Origin: Mycobacterium florentinum | GTDB lineage: Bacteria > Actinomycetota > Actinomycetes > Mycobacteriales > Mycobacteriaceae | NCBI RefSeq assembly: GCF_010730355.1 | Contig: NZ_AP022576.1 | Coordinates: 2,728,001-2,792,000, forward strand | DNA length: 64,000 nucleotides | Direction: 5' to 3' | Part shown: positions 42,037-50,481 of the stretch, piece by piece | How positions within the stretch are numbered: the stretch's first letter is position 1 | Layout: each line of letters begins with the position of its first letter | Notes under the pieces: model-generated | Databases searched by the model: none | What the model saw: the letters and a program-made list of their open reading frames with translations, nothing else | What the model was told of the DNA's origin: nothing | Made by a program: the position numbers and the translations under genes

Positions 42037-42759
42037 GTGACAGATTCGTCAGCGGACCGACTGTATTTCCGGCAGCTGCTCTCCGGTCGCGATTTCGCCG
42101 CCGGCGACATGATGGCGACGCAAATGCGCAATTTCGCGTATCTGATCGGCGACCGTCAGACCGGCGACTGCGTCGTCGTCGACCCGGCATACGCGGCCGG
42201 CGAACTGGTGGACGCGGTCGAAGCCGACGGCATGCATCTGTCCGGCGTGCTGGTCACCCACCATCACCCGGACCATGTGGGCGGCTCGATGATGGGCTTC
42301 GAGCTCAACGGACTCGCCGAGCTACTGGAGCGGACCAGTGTGCCGGTGCATGTGAATACCCACGAGGCGCTTTGGGTTTCGCGGGTTACCGGGATCGGCG
42401 TCGACGACCTGACCGCCCACGAGCATGGCGACAAGATCAGCATCGGCGACATCGAGATCGAGCTGCTGCACACCCCGGGCCACACGCCGGGCAGCCAGTG
42501 CTTCCTGCTCGATGGCCGGCTGGTCGCCGGTGACACGCTCTTCCTGGACGGCTGCGGGCGTACCGACTTTCCCGGCGGGGACTCCGACGAGATGTACCGC
42601 AGCCTGCAGCAGCTGGCCGCGCTGCCCGGCGACCCGACCGTCTTTCCGGGGCATTGGTACTCCACCGACCCGAGCGCGTCGCTGGCAGAGGTCAAGCGCT
42701 CCAACTATGTGTATCGGGCCACCAACCTCGATCAGTGGCGAATGTTGATGGGCGGCTAA
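42037..42759 (+). CDS. Metallo-beta-lactamase-fold hydrolase (glyoxalase II-like, Rv0634c-like)
   Basis: 240 residues. The zinc/iron site is H75-x-H77-x-D79-H80 (THHHPDH), followed by HTPGHTPGS, GDTLFLDGCGRTDFPGGD (in parts) and PGHWYS near the C-terminus. The GDTLF-x-x-GCGRTDF pattern is shared with persulfide dioxygenases (ETHE1-like) as well as glyoxalase II, so either a hydroxyacyl-thiol hydrolase or a sulfur dioxygenase is possible. It stands alone, divergent from vapB. Confidence 0.85.
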   Translation: MTDSSADRLYFRQLLSGRDFAAGDMMATQMRNFAYLIGDRQTGDCVVVDPAYAAGELVDAVEADGMHLSGVLVTHHHPDHVGGSMMGFELNGLAELLERTSVPVHVNTHEALWVSRVTGIGVDDLTAHEHGDKISIGDIEIELLHTPGHTPGSQCFLLDGRLVAGDTLFLDGCGRTDFPGGDSDEMYRSLQQLAALPGDPTVFPGHWYSTDPSASLAEVKRSNYVYRATNLDQWRMLMGG

Positions 42760-42881
42760 TGGATTGAGCGGGGGTTTGGGTCGTTCAATACTGCCCGAAT
42801 GTGGGTAATCACCCTGATCATTGCGATTCAGCAGCCGGGCCAGCAGGATTTCGGGTTGACACAAGCGGAGGGATGGATTCA

Positions 42882-43715
42882 ATGGGGTGGATCCAGGGCA
42901 GCTGGCACGGGGTCACCGATATCGAGTCCAGCACCTGGTTGGCGTGGGCGGCGTGGGCGGCGATCGCGCTCGGCGTGATCGCGCTGGTCTTTACCAACCA
43001 CCAGATCGGCCGCAACCGCCGGCTGGCCTCCGAACAGACGCGGCCCCACGTGGGCATGCTCATGGAACCGCATGCCGCGGACTGGCATGTGATCGAGTTG
43101 GTCGTCCGGAATTTCGGCCGGACGGCCGCTTACGACATTCGGTTTTCCTTTGCGAGTCCACCGACAGTGGCCGAATACGAAAATTCCACCGACGGCTATG
43201 CCGAAGTGGTGGAACTGCAACTCCCCCGCGAATTGCCGGTACTCGCGCCCGGGCAGGAGTGGCGGATGGTCTGGGACTCCGCGCTCGACCGCGGCGAAAT
43301 CGGCGGTGGCATCGAATCTCGCTTCACCGGGAAGGTGCTCTACTACGACCGCCCCGAGAAGCCGCGCGGATGGCGGTTCTGGGAACGCGAGCGCCAGCCG
43401 CTGGAGACCAACGTGGTGCTGGACTGGGATGCCTTGCCGCCCGTTCAGCGCATCGAGTTGATGACGACGCACGACCTGGCCAAGCGGGAAAAGCAGAAAC
43501 TGGAACTGCTACGCAGCCTGCTGACCTACTTCCACTACGCGAGCAAGGAAACGCACGCCGACGTGTTCCGCACCGAGATCGAACGAATCAACAACGCGGT
43601 GGCCGAAACTCAGGACCGCTGGCGCGCCCGCCAGCTCGACGCGCCGACGGACGTCGGCCTGCGCTGGGGCAACTCCCAAAACGATCTCGGTAAACACCGC
43701 GACGAGCACGTCTGA
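42882..43715 (+). CDS. Membrane-anchored protein of unknown function (Rv0633c-like)
   Basis: I chose the ATG at 42882, 9 bp after GGAGGG, giving 277 residues; upstream in-frame ATGs exist at 42801 and 42873. One membrane segment lies near residues 18-40 (WLAWAAWAAIALGVIALVF), followed by a cytoplasmic or external beta-rich domain with LVVRNFGRTAAYDIRFSF (in parts), ELPVLAPGQEWRM and DRPEKPRGWRFWERERQP in parts, then a helical C-terminus. The pattern of an Ig-like sandwich behind one helix resembles other actinobacterial unknown proteins. Position next to echA3 matches Rv0633c. No function can be assigned. Confidence 0.7.
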   Translation: MGWIQGSWHGVTDIESSTWLAWAAWAAIALGVIALVFTNHQIGRNRRLASEQTRPHVGMLMEPHAADWHVIELVVRNFGRTAAYDIRFSFASPPTVAEYENSTDGYAEVVELQLPRELPVLAPGQEWRMVWDSALDRGEIGGGIESRFTGKVLYYDRPEKPRGWRFWERERQPLETNVVLDWDALPPVQRIELMTTHDLAKREKQKLELLRSLLTYFHYASKETHADVFRTEIERINNAVAETQDRWRARQLDAPTDVGLRWGNSQNDLGKHRDEHV

Positions 43716-43796
43716 GGGTCGCACTACGTCCGGCCCCGCGGGGTCATGCAACGTCGATCTGATTCAATCGATCTGCCCGCAGCGAAGGAGTAACGC

Positions 43797-44492
43797 ATGA
43801 GCGGTCCGGTTACCTACAGCCTCAAGGACAGCGTCGCGGTCATCCGGATGGACGACGGCAAGGTCAACGCGCTGGGCCCGACCATGCAGGCGGCGATCAA
43901 CGAGGCGATCGACCAGGCCGACCGCGACAACGTCGGCGCGCTGGTGCTCACCGGCAACGACCGGGTATTCAGCGGCGGATTCGACCTGAAGATCCTGACC
44001 TCCGGCGAGGCGCAGCCCGCGATCGACATGCTGCGGGGCGGCTTCGAGTTGTCGTATCGGCTGTTGTCCTACCCGAAGCCGGTAGTGATCGCCTGCACCG
44101 GACACGCCATCGCGATGGGATCGTTTCTGTTGGCCTCCGGTGATCACCGAATCGCGGCGCACGCCTACAACATCCGGGCCAACGAGGTGGCGATCGGCAT
44201 GACGATCCCCTATGCCGCCCTGGAAATCATGAAGCTGCGGCTGACGCGTTCGGCGTATCAGCAAGCCACCGGGCTGGCCAAGACCTTCTTCGGCGAAACC
44301 GCGCTTGCCGCAGGCTTTGTCGACGAAATCGTGTTGCCCGAGATGGTGGTCAGCCGCGCCGAGGAAGCCGCGCAAGAATTCGCCGGCCTGCACCAGCACG
44401 CACACGCCGCAACGAAATTGCGTGCCCGCGCGGACGCGCTCAAGGCGCTGCGTGCCGGAATCGACGGCATAGAAGCAGAATTCGGCCTATAG
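43797..44492 (+). CDS. echA3: Crotonase-family protein (enoyl-CoA hydratase/isomerase-like)
   Basis: 231 residues, ATG with AAGGAG upstream. CoA/oxyanion segments are NDRVFSGGFDLKIL and GHAIAMGSFLLASGDHR. At the first catalytic position Phe replaces Glu (GSFLLA), while the second Glu is kept (RANEVAIG). This single-acid pattern fits isomerase-like or thioesterase-like crotonases. It matches M. tuberculosis EchA3 (Rv0632c) in length and context. In M. tuberculosis recC-recB-recD follow; here a terminator and a patatin gene do. Confidence 0.88.
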   Translation: MSGPVTYSLKDSVAVIRMDDGKVNALGPTMQAAINEAIDQADRDNVGALVLTGNDRVFSGGFDLKILTSGEAQPAIDMLRGGFELSYRLLSYPKPVVIACTGHAIAMGSFLLASGDHRIAAHAYNIRANEVAIGMTIPYAALEIMKLRLTRSAYQQATGLAKTFFGETALAAGFVDEIVLPEMVVSRAEEAAQEFAGLHQHAHAATKLRARADALKALRAGIDGIEAEFGL

Positions 44493-44546
44493 GGAGGAGG
44501 CGATGCGGCTGCCCGGGCAACCGCCTCCCCTCCTGTCGCCTCCTCC
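44493..44546. terminator. Inverted repeat terminator between echA3 and the patatin gene
   Basis: GGAGGAGGCGA (44493-44503) and TCGCCTCCTCC (44536-44546) are perfect 11-bp arms, and an inner GCGG/CCGC stem extends the structure. It directly follows the echA3 stop and serves two convergent genes. Confidence 0.6.
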
Positions 44547-44602
44547 GCTTCGCAGTGTGGCACGACGACGACGGGCCGTCACTTCACCCTTGACCGCAGG
44601 TG

Positions 44603-45616
44603 TCAGACGGCCCAGCGGAAGCGTTTGAGGTACGCCTGCCAGTCCCACGTCAACAAGAACTCCTGCGCCGCCCCGTAGCCCTTCTGATACAGCGCCTCGA
44701 GGCGCTCGGTGGCGACGTCGAAGTCGAGGACACCCACATCGGTCGATTCGACCGCGATCGCACGGGCGGCAACCCACGGCTGGTTGAGGTGGGTTTGGTC
44801 GTGGCCCGCGAGCATCGTGGTGAGCAGGCTTTCCAGCAACGCCGTCTGCTCGAAAAGGCGCAGCGGTTTCAGCGCGGGCATCACCGCGCTGAAACCCTCG
44901 TTGAGCCTCGGTAGGACCGTCACCCCAAATGTGGGCCAGCGCGGTACTTTTCCGTCGAACCGGTCGAAGGTGTCGATCGGAAAATTGGACAGCACACCAC
45001 CATCGACGAGGGTGGACATCGACCCGCTGAGGCTGCGCAGCTTGACCGGGGGGTAGAAGAACGGGATCGCCATCGACGCGCGCACGGCGTCGGCGACCAG
45101 CTGCTCATCGGGGTCCAGCCCGTAGAGCCGCCGGTAGTCCCAGGGCAGTCTCACCAACTGTGCCGCGCTCACGTCGGCGACGGTGACCACCAGCTTGTGG
45201 CGCCGCCCGTCGGGCAGCGTGTCCTCGTCGAGCAGCAGATCTCCGAAGTAGGTGACGCCCAGGTTCTTCAGCTCGCTGCGAATCCAGTCATGGGCGGCGT
45301 CACCGCGAAACATGCTGGTGTCCCGGACAAGTCCCCACGCGGCACCGAGAATCGGGACGGGTCCCGCGTCGCGCCATTTGCTCAGCGGCGCCGACAGCGC
45401 GAGCTCCTTGACCTCTTGGCTGGTCAGCTGGTCACCCTCGGACGCGGCCGCCAGGATCGCACCGACCACCGATCCGGCCGAGACGCCCGACACCCGCGGA
45501 AATGCATATCCCGCGTCCATCAAAGCAACGATGGCACCCACCAGGCCGATGAATTTGACGCCCCCGCCGGAGAGAACGAGGTCCGCTGATTTCAGCTGTT
45601 GGCGTGCCCCTGCCAT
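44603..45616 (-). CDS. Patatin-like phospholipase
   Basis: 337 residues with the patatin Ser-Asp dyad: oxyanion loop SGGGVKFIG (16-24), nucleophile S46 in GVSAGS, and D205 in LVDGGVLSN. The fold runs to about residue 250; the last 90 residues are helical. No signal peptide. The ATG overlaps the cyanase stop (TAATG at 45618-45614), with GGAGG inside the end of cynS, so translation is coupled. The family hydrolyses acyl chains of phospholipids; its connection with cyanate breakdown is unclear. Confidence 0.87.
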   Translation of the reverse strand: MAGARQQLKSADLVLSGGGVKFIGLVGAIVALMDAGYAFPRVSGVSAGSVVGAILAAASEGDQLTSQEVKELALSAPLSKWRDAGPVPILGAAWGLVRDTSMFRGDAAHDWIRSELKNLGVTYFGDLLLDEDTLPDGRRHKLVVTVADVSAAQLVRLPWDYRRLYGLDPDEQLVADAVRASMAIPFFYPPVKLRSLSGSMSTLVDGGVLSNFPIDTFDRFDGKVPRWPTFGVTVLPRLNEGFSAVMPALKPLRLFEQTALLESLLTTMLAGHDQTHLNQPWVAARAIAVESTDVGVLDFDVATERLEALYQKGYGAAQEFLLTWDWQAYLKRFRWAV

Positions 45617-46074
45617 TACCCTCCTTGCGCTGAAACCCAGTCGTAGGCAAGGTACTTGCCGTCAAAAGTCACGACGACGCGGTCGCCCGACGGGTGCGGC
45701 TTCTTCTGCAGGTCGACGCTGAAGTTGATCGCGCTCATAATGCCGTCGCCGAACTGCTCGTGGATCAGTTCCTTGATGGCGCCACCGTACACCTGAAGTG
45801 CTTCGTAGAAGCGGTAAATGGTGGGGTCGGTCGGCACGGCCGTAGGCAGTCCGCCGCGCATCGGCGGCGCCGCCAGCACCGGCACTACCGACTGGTCGAG
45901 ACCGAGCATCTCGGCCAGCAGCTTGCCCTGCTCCGGCGGGATCGGATGCTGACCCAGCAACGCCGACGTGGTCCACACCACCGGCTGGCCGATGGCGTCG
46001 GCCAGCTCCTGCCAGGTGAGGCCGCGCGTCAGGCGCGCAACGACGATCTGTTCGGTGATCTCGTTTCTGTTCAT
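45616..46074 (-). CDS. cynS: Cyanate hydratase (cyanase)
   Basis: 152 residues from the ATG at 46074. An N-terminal helical domain (residues 1-75) precedes the highly conserved catalytic domain PTDPTIYRFYEALQVYGGAIKELIHE (in parts: YRFYEALQVYG). Catalytic R88, E91 and S114 align with R96, E99 and S122 of E. coli CynS (QVYGG and GDGIMSAINF). Cyanase converts cyanate and bicarbonate to ammonia and CO2. No carbonic anhydrase or cyanate transporter gene lies nearby. The stop overlaps the patatin start by one base. Confidence 0.93.
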   Translation of the reverse strand: MNRNEITEQIVVARLTRGLTWQELADAIGQPVVWTTSALLGQHPIPPEQGKLLAEMLGLDQSVVPVLAAPPMRGGLPTAVPTDPTIYRFYEALQVYGGAIKELIHEQFGDGIMSAINFSVDLQKKPHPSGDRVVVTFDGKYLAYDWVSAQGG

Positions 46075-46242
46075 GAATCCAGCATGCTGCACGCGGCCCG
46101 AGCGCGCTCGGTCGCCGTGACAAGACGCGTTGCAACAAGACGCCTGCGCCCGAGCGAAAGAGTTTCGTAAACACGGCGATTGCCTCGCGTGGAGATGTAC
46201 GCTGCCAGGCGTCGGATCTTCAGCCCGGGGATCGAGGTCGCT

Positions 46243-46443
46243 GTGCGAATCGTTGTCGACCTGAACCGCTGCCTGGGGTATGCGCACTGCGTGCCGCTGG
46301 CGCCGGAGGTGCTCAAGCTCAGCGGCGAAGAGGCGCTCAGCTACAACCCCAACCCCGACGACGATCAGCGTCTGCGGGTGCTGCGGGCCGCGGCCGCGTG
46401 CCCGGTGCAGGCGATCATCGTCGACAAGCTCGACGGCGAGTAA
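46243..46443 (+). CDS. [3Fe-4S] ferredoxin of the P450 operon
   Basis: The GTG at 46243 has GAGG 5 bp upstream and gives 66 residues. Three cluster Cys are C10, C16 and one in AAACPVQAI; the position that carries a fourth Cys in [4Fe-4S] proteins is Tyr13 (CLGYAHC), a variant type known among mycobacterial P450 ferredoxins. It should carry electrons from the reductase 10 bp downstream to the P450. An upstream in-frame ATG at 46180 would add residues that do not resemble a ferredoxin. Confidence 0.87.
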   Translation: MRIVVDLNRCLGYAHCVPLAPEVLKLSGEEALSYNPNPDDDQRLRVLRAAAACPVQAIIVDKLDGE

Positions 46444-46453
46444 CGGGCCGGCC

Positions 46454-47833
46454 GTGAATCCGAACGGCTTCAAAGACCGGGGACGCATCGTCATCGTCGG
46501 CGCCTCGCTGGCCGGACTGCGCGCCGCTGAAGCGCTGCGCGAAGAGGGTTTTCGGGGCGAGCTGACCATCATCGGCGACGAGCCCGACGAGCCGTACGAC
46601 CGGCCACCGTTGTCCAAGCAGGTCCTCAAAGGCTGGGTGGCCGCCGATCACACCAAGCTGCCCCGGCTGCGCGCGGTGGACGCGCAGTGGCGGCTCGGCG
46701 TTGCCGCGACCGCCCTGGACCGGGCTAATCAGGTGGTGCGCCTCGCCGACGGCAGCGAGGTGCCCGGTGACAGCCTGCTGATCGCCACGGGTGTGCGGTC
46801 GCGGCGATGGCCCAACCCGGAAGAGGCCGCACTGTGGGGCGTGTACACGCTGCGCACCAGCACCGACGCCGCGCGGTTGCAGGCCGCGCTGGCGGCCCGC
46901 CCGCGCCGGGTGCTGATCGTCGGTTCGGGCTTCATCGGGTCGGAAGCCGCGTCGGTCTGCCGCGAACTCGGTCTGGAGGTCACGGTCACCGAGCGCGGCC
47001 CGGGGCCGCTGGCGGGCGCGCTGGGCGGCGTGATCGGCGCGATCGCCGCCGAGATGCAGCGCGAGGCCGGGGTGGATCTGCGGACCGGCGTGTCGGTGCT
47101 GGCGCTCGACGGTGACGCCGACGGTCATGTGCGTCGCGCGCGGCTCTCCGATGGCAGCACCCTCGACGTGGACGTGGTGGTGACCTCGTTGGGTTCGATC
47201 CGCAACGTCGAGTGGCTCGAGGGCGCCGGGTTGGCGGCCGGGTTCTGGGGCGTGGGGTGCGACGCCGGGTGCCGCGCGTTCGACATCAACGGGGTGGTCA
47301 CCAACCACATCTTCGTCGCGGGCGACATCGCCCGTTCTCCGCACGTTCTCTACGACTACGAGTTCCTGGCGATGGAACACTGGGACAACGCCGTGCTGGG
47401 CGCCCGGGTCGCCGCACACAACATGGTCTGCGCCGAAATCGATCGCTGGGCGCACCTGCTGATCCCGCAATTCTGGTCGGCCCAGTTCGGTGTCAACATC
47501 AAATCCGTTGGCGTGCCGTCGTTTGGCGACGAGATCGTCTTCACCCAGGGCTCGGTCAGACAGCGCCGGTTTGCCGCGGCCTACGGGCGCCACGGCCGCA
47601 TCGTCGGCGCGGTCACCTTCAACCACGCGAAGTGGATCGACCACTACCGCGACCAGATCGCTCGGTCCGGCCCGTTCCCGCCGCATCCGCCGGGATTCGA
47701 CTTCCCGGAAAACATGCGGGTGATGCCTGCCGACTTTCCGGCGCGCGGCGTGCCCACCGAGAGTCCGGACGTGGTGTTGACGGGGCACGACCCCAGCGAG
47801 TGGCGCGCCGAATTCCGCCCTCGGCACCGATGA
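46454..47833 (+). CDS. FAD-dependent NAD(P)H-ferredoxin reductase
   Basis: 459 residues from a GTG. The FAD-binding GASLAGLRAAEAL (17-29 region) is followed by the PYDRPPLSK motif of the BphA4/putidaredoxin-reductase family, an NAD(P)-binding GSGFIGSEAA near residue 156, and the FAD contact VAGDIARSPH. The C-terminal domain has the MEHWDNAV pattern. It should pass electrons from NAD(P)H to the ferredoxin upstream. The ATGA overlap with the P450 start shows coupling. Confidence 0.9.
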   Translation: MNPNGFKDRGRIVIVGASLAGLRAAEALREEGFRGELTIIGDEPDEPYDRPPLSKQVLKGWVAADHTKLPRLRAVDAQWRLGVAATALDRANQVVRLADGSEVPGDSLLIATGVRSRRWPNPEEAALWGVYTLRTSTDAARLQAALAARPRRVLIVGSGFIGSEAASVCRELGLEVTVTERGPGPLAGALGGVIGAIAAEMQREAGVDLRTGVSVLALDGDADGHVRRARLSDGSTLDVDVVVTSLGSIRNVEWLEGAGLAAGFWGVGCDAGCRAFDINGVVTNHIFVAGDIARSPHVLYDYEFLAMEHWDNAVLGARVAAHNMVCAEIDRWAHLLIPQFWSAQFGVNIKSVGVPSFGDEIVFTQGSVRQRRFAAAYGRHGRIVGAVTFNHAKWIDHYRDQIARSGPFPPHPPGFDFPENMRVMPADFPARGVPTESPDVVLTGHDPSEWRAEFRPRHR

Positions 47834-49116
47834 GTAAGGAACTTTCGATGACGCCCGAGGAAGCCTTCGACGCCGCAATGCGGCACGAAAACCGCGCGAA
47901 TCCCTATCCGTTCTTCGACGAGTTGCGCAAGACGCCGGTGGTGCGGGTGACCAACGGCATCTACGCGGTCACCGGGCACGAGGAGCTGATTGCGCTGGCT
48001 CACGACCCCAGGGTGAGTTCCGACCTGCGCAAGGGGCACGCACCGACGACCCGCGGCCGCCGGGTCGCCGACGAGTCGGTGGTCGAAATGGCCGAGGCAT
48101 ACGGCCAGGAGCCCAGCTTCATCGCGCAGGACCCGCCCGACCACGACCGGGCCCGGCGTCAGTGCATGCGCTTTTTCGGCCCACCGGATGCGCCGGACCT
48201 GATTCCCGGCCAGGAGCCGCTGTGTCAGCAGATCGTCAACGGGCTGCTCGACAAGGCGGTGGGCAAGACGCGCATCGACGTGGTCGACGAGTTCGCCTAC
48301 CCGCTGCCGGTCAACGTGATCTGCCGGATCATGGGCATACCCATCGAAGACGAACCCCAATTTCACGCGTGGATCGCGGACATGGTCAGCGGCATCTTCG
48401 ACCTCGGCCCCGACATCCAGACCGAGGAGGGCCGGGCCCGTCGCGCCAAGGGCGAGGCCGCTGACGTCGAGCTCAACGAATACATCGTCGGGCTGGTCGA
48501 AAAGGCGACGAAATCACCTGGGCCAGGTATGATTTCGCAGTTGGCCCATGACGACGGACCGGACGGACAAATGTCGCCGAGCGCGATCGTCACCAACACC
48601 ATCCTGCTGTTCGTCGCCGGTCACGACTCGACGGTCAACCTGATCTCGCATTGCGTGCTCACCGTGCTGCGCAACCCCTGGTCGATCGAATTGCTAAGCA
48701 GCAAACCGGAATTGATTCCCGGCGCCGTCGAGGAAGTGCTGCGTATGCAGTCGTCGGTGCAGTTCTTTCCGACCCGGTCGGCGCTGGCCGACATCGATAT
48801 CGCCGGCACCACCATCCCCAAGGGTGCGCCCATCTACCTCATGTACGGCGCGGCCAACCGGGACCCGCGGCGCTTTGCCGACCCCGACACGTTCGACCCC
48901 CAGCGCGCCGACAACGAGCACGTCGGCTGGGGTCGCGGCATACACGTCTGCTTCGGTGGCCCGCTGGCCCGCCTCGAAGTCAACACCGCGTTCGAGGCTT
49001 TCCTGCGCCGGGTGAAAAACCCACGGCTGGTTGAGGATCCGCCGCCCTACCGCATCAGCCAGGTGTTCCGAGGCCCACGGCATCTGCTGGTCGACTACGA
49101 CGAGATCCGGCCCTGA
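47830..49116 (+). CDS. Cytochrome P450
   Basis: 428 residues. Bacterial class I P450 features: I-helix LLFVAGHDSTVN, ExxR in VEEVLRMQ, and the haem-binding loop GWGRGIHVCFGGPLARLE (in parts). The first residue of the F-x-x-G-x-H-x-C motif is Trp instead of Phe. It overlaps the reductase by 4 bp, so ferredoxin, reductase and P450 form a self-contained electron chain. I cannot assign a CYP family or substrate; no M. tuberculosis gene is in this place. Confidence 0.93.
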   Translation: MSKELSMTPEEAFDAAMRHENRANPYPFFDELRKTPVVRVTNGIYAVTGHEELIALAHDPRVSSDLRKGHAPTTRGRRVADESVVEMAEAYGQEPSFIAQDPPDHDRARRQCMRFFGPPDAPDLIPGQEPLCQQIVNGLLDKAVGKTRIDVVDEFAYPLPVNVICRIMGIPIEDEPQFHAWIADMVSGIFDLGPDIQTEEGRARRAKGEAADVELNEYIVGLVEKATKSPGPGMISQLAHDDGPDGQMSPSAIVTNTILLFVAGHDSTVNLISHCVLTVLRNPWSIELLSSKPELIPGAVEEVLRMQSSVQFFPTRSALADIDIAGTTIPKGAPIYLMYGAANRDPRRFADPDTFDPQRADNEHVGWGRGIHVCFGGPLARLEVNTAFEAFLRRVKNPRLVEDPPPYRISQVFRGPRHLLVDYDEIRP

Positions 49117-49128
49117 GCCGGCGTGTGA

Positions 49129-49896
49129 TCAGCCCGGTTTGGTCGCGGTGACCAAGCGCGTCGCGAACCAGGGGCCGCCGTACCACATGCGCCAGCCGAG
49201 GTTGCGCCGTCGCACGTTGTGCCAGCCCAGTTGACGCAGATGAGCGGCGTGGCGGTTGGTTTCCCACAGGTCGGCGATCGCGAGTTGAGCACCCGGGCGC
49301 AGCACCCGAATCGCCTCGTCCAGCGCCTTGCGCCGGCCCTCGTGGCTTCCGATGTTGTGGATGGCCAGACTGCTGACGACGGCATCGACGCTCTCGTCGG
49401 CCAGCGGTAGCGCGGTCATGTCGGCGGTCCGCACCTCGACGCGCTCGGCGACGCTTTCCAGGTCCGCGTTGGACAACGTTGACTGCTGCGAATTTTGGGT
49501 CTGGTCGGCGCGCCACAGGTCGACGCCTATCGCACGGCCCCTGGGCACCCGCTTGGCCGCGGCGAGCAACACCGCACCGCGCCCGCAGCCGAGATCCAGC
49601 ACGGTTTCGTCGCCGCGCAGCGCCAGCTCGTCGAGGATCCGGTCCCACACCACGAACTTGCCGCGCCTGGTTGCGTAGATGTACGAGGCGGTCGTCGCAA
49701 GCACATCGACCGCCGAGACCGCGCCGAGCACCGCCGCCAACCGGTTACCGCGGGCCAGCGCGACACCGGCGCCCGCGAACAGAACGGCGGAGATGCCGAC
49801 CACGCCCACAACCTGCCCCCGGGGCGAGACGGTGTGAAACGACCCGTCGTATCCGTATTCGCCTCTGTGCTCGCGCGTCAGGCTCGTGTCCGCCAC
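49129..49896 (-). CDS. Membrane-anchored SAM-dependent methyltransferase
   Basis: The GTG at 49896, with AGGAG upstream, gives 255 residues. Two hydrophobic segments (about 28-48 and 53-73) precede a class I methyltransferase domain: SAM motif VLDLGCGRGAVLL near 97-109, DLW acidic loop, and ADMTALPLADESVDAV in parts. The substrate is unknown. It starts 11 bp after the nitroreductase stop, suggesting one transcript, and converges with the P450 gene 12 bp away. Confidence 0.82.
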   Translation of the reverse strand: MADTSLTREHRGEYGYDGSFHTVSPRGQVVGVVGISAVLFAGAGVALARGNRLAAVLGAVSAVDVLATTASYIYATRRGKFVVWDRILDELALRGDETVLDLGCGRGAVLLAAAKRVPRGRAIGVDLWRADQTQNSQQSTLSNADLESVAERVEVRTADMTALPLADESVDAVVSSLAIHNIGSHEGRRKALDEAIRVLRPGAQLAIADLWETNRHAAHLRQLGWHNVRRRNLGWRMWYGGPWFATRLVTATKPG

Positions 49897-49907
49897 CGTG
49901 CCCGCTC

Positions 49908-50423
49908 CTACCAGCGTCCGCGGTGGACGACTTCGTCGAACGGGCGCCGGTCCGGCTTGCGGATCGGGGTCAGCGGGCGATCGGCCGGATACCCGACACC
50001 GAGCATGAAGGCCACCAGGTAGTCGTCCGGGACACCCAGGACGGCGCGCGCCTTCTCCTGATCCCCCACCGACGAATGGCCGGTGCCGATGCCCAGGTCG
50101 GTCGCCGCGATCATCATCGCCATCGTCGCCTGACCGACGTCGTAGTTGTCGGTCACCAGCCGGCGCTCGTCCGGTGGAACCGGCACCACCAACACGATCG
50201 CGGCCGGGGCCGATGCGATATGACCGGCGCCGCCCCAGACCGTGGACAGCTCCTGCAGCTGAGCCGGGTCGGTGACGATGACAAAGTCCCACGGCTGACG
50301 GTTTTTTGCCGACGGTGCCCGCCAGCCGGCCTCGGCGATCCGATTCAGGTCGTCATCCGCCACCGGTCGCGGCTGATACTGCCGAACATTGCGCCGAGCG
50401 CAGATCGCGTCCCAGGTTTCCAT
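49908..50423 (-). CDS. Nitroreductase-family FMN protein
   Basis: 171 residues. FMN-binding RRNVRQYQPRPV, APSAKNRQPWDFVIV and the C-terminal GVGYPADRP mark the nitroreductase superfamily (single-domain, NfnB/BluB-related). Physiological substrate unknown. It lies directly ahead of the membrane methyltransferase. Confidence 0.85.
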   Translation of the reverse strand: METWDAICARRNVRQYQPRPVADDDLNRIAEAGWRAPSAKNRQPWDFVIVTDPAQLQELSTVWGGAGHIASAPAAIVLVVPVPPDERRLVTDNYDVGQATMAMMIAATDLGIGTGHSSVGDQEKARAVLGVPDDYLVAFMLGVGYPADRPLTPIRKPDRRPFDEVVHRGRW

Positions 50424-50481
50424 CTCGTTCCTCTCGTCTGCGCGCGTCCGCGCCGCGAATGCCGGTGTGCTCTGCCCTTTC

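Noticed and set aside
44493..44600. CRISPR-like or recombination site from the GGAGGAGGCGA repeat
   Set aside because: A single inverted pair between convergent genes is most simply a terminator.
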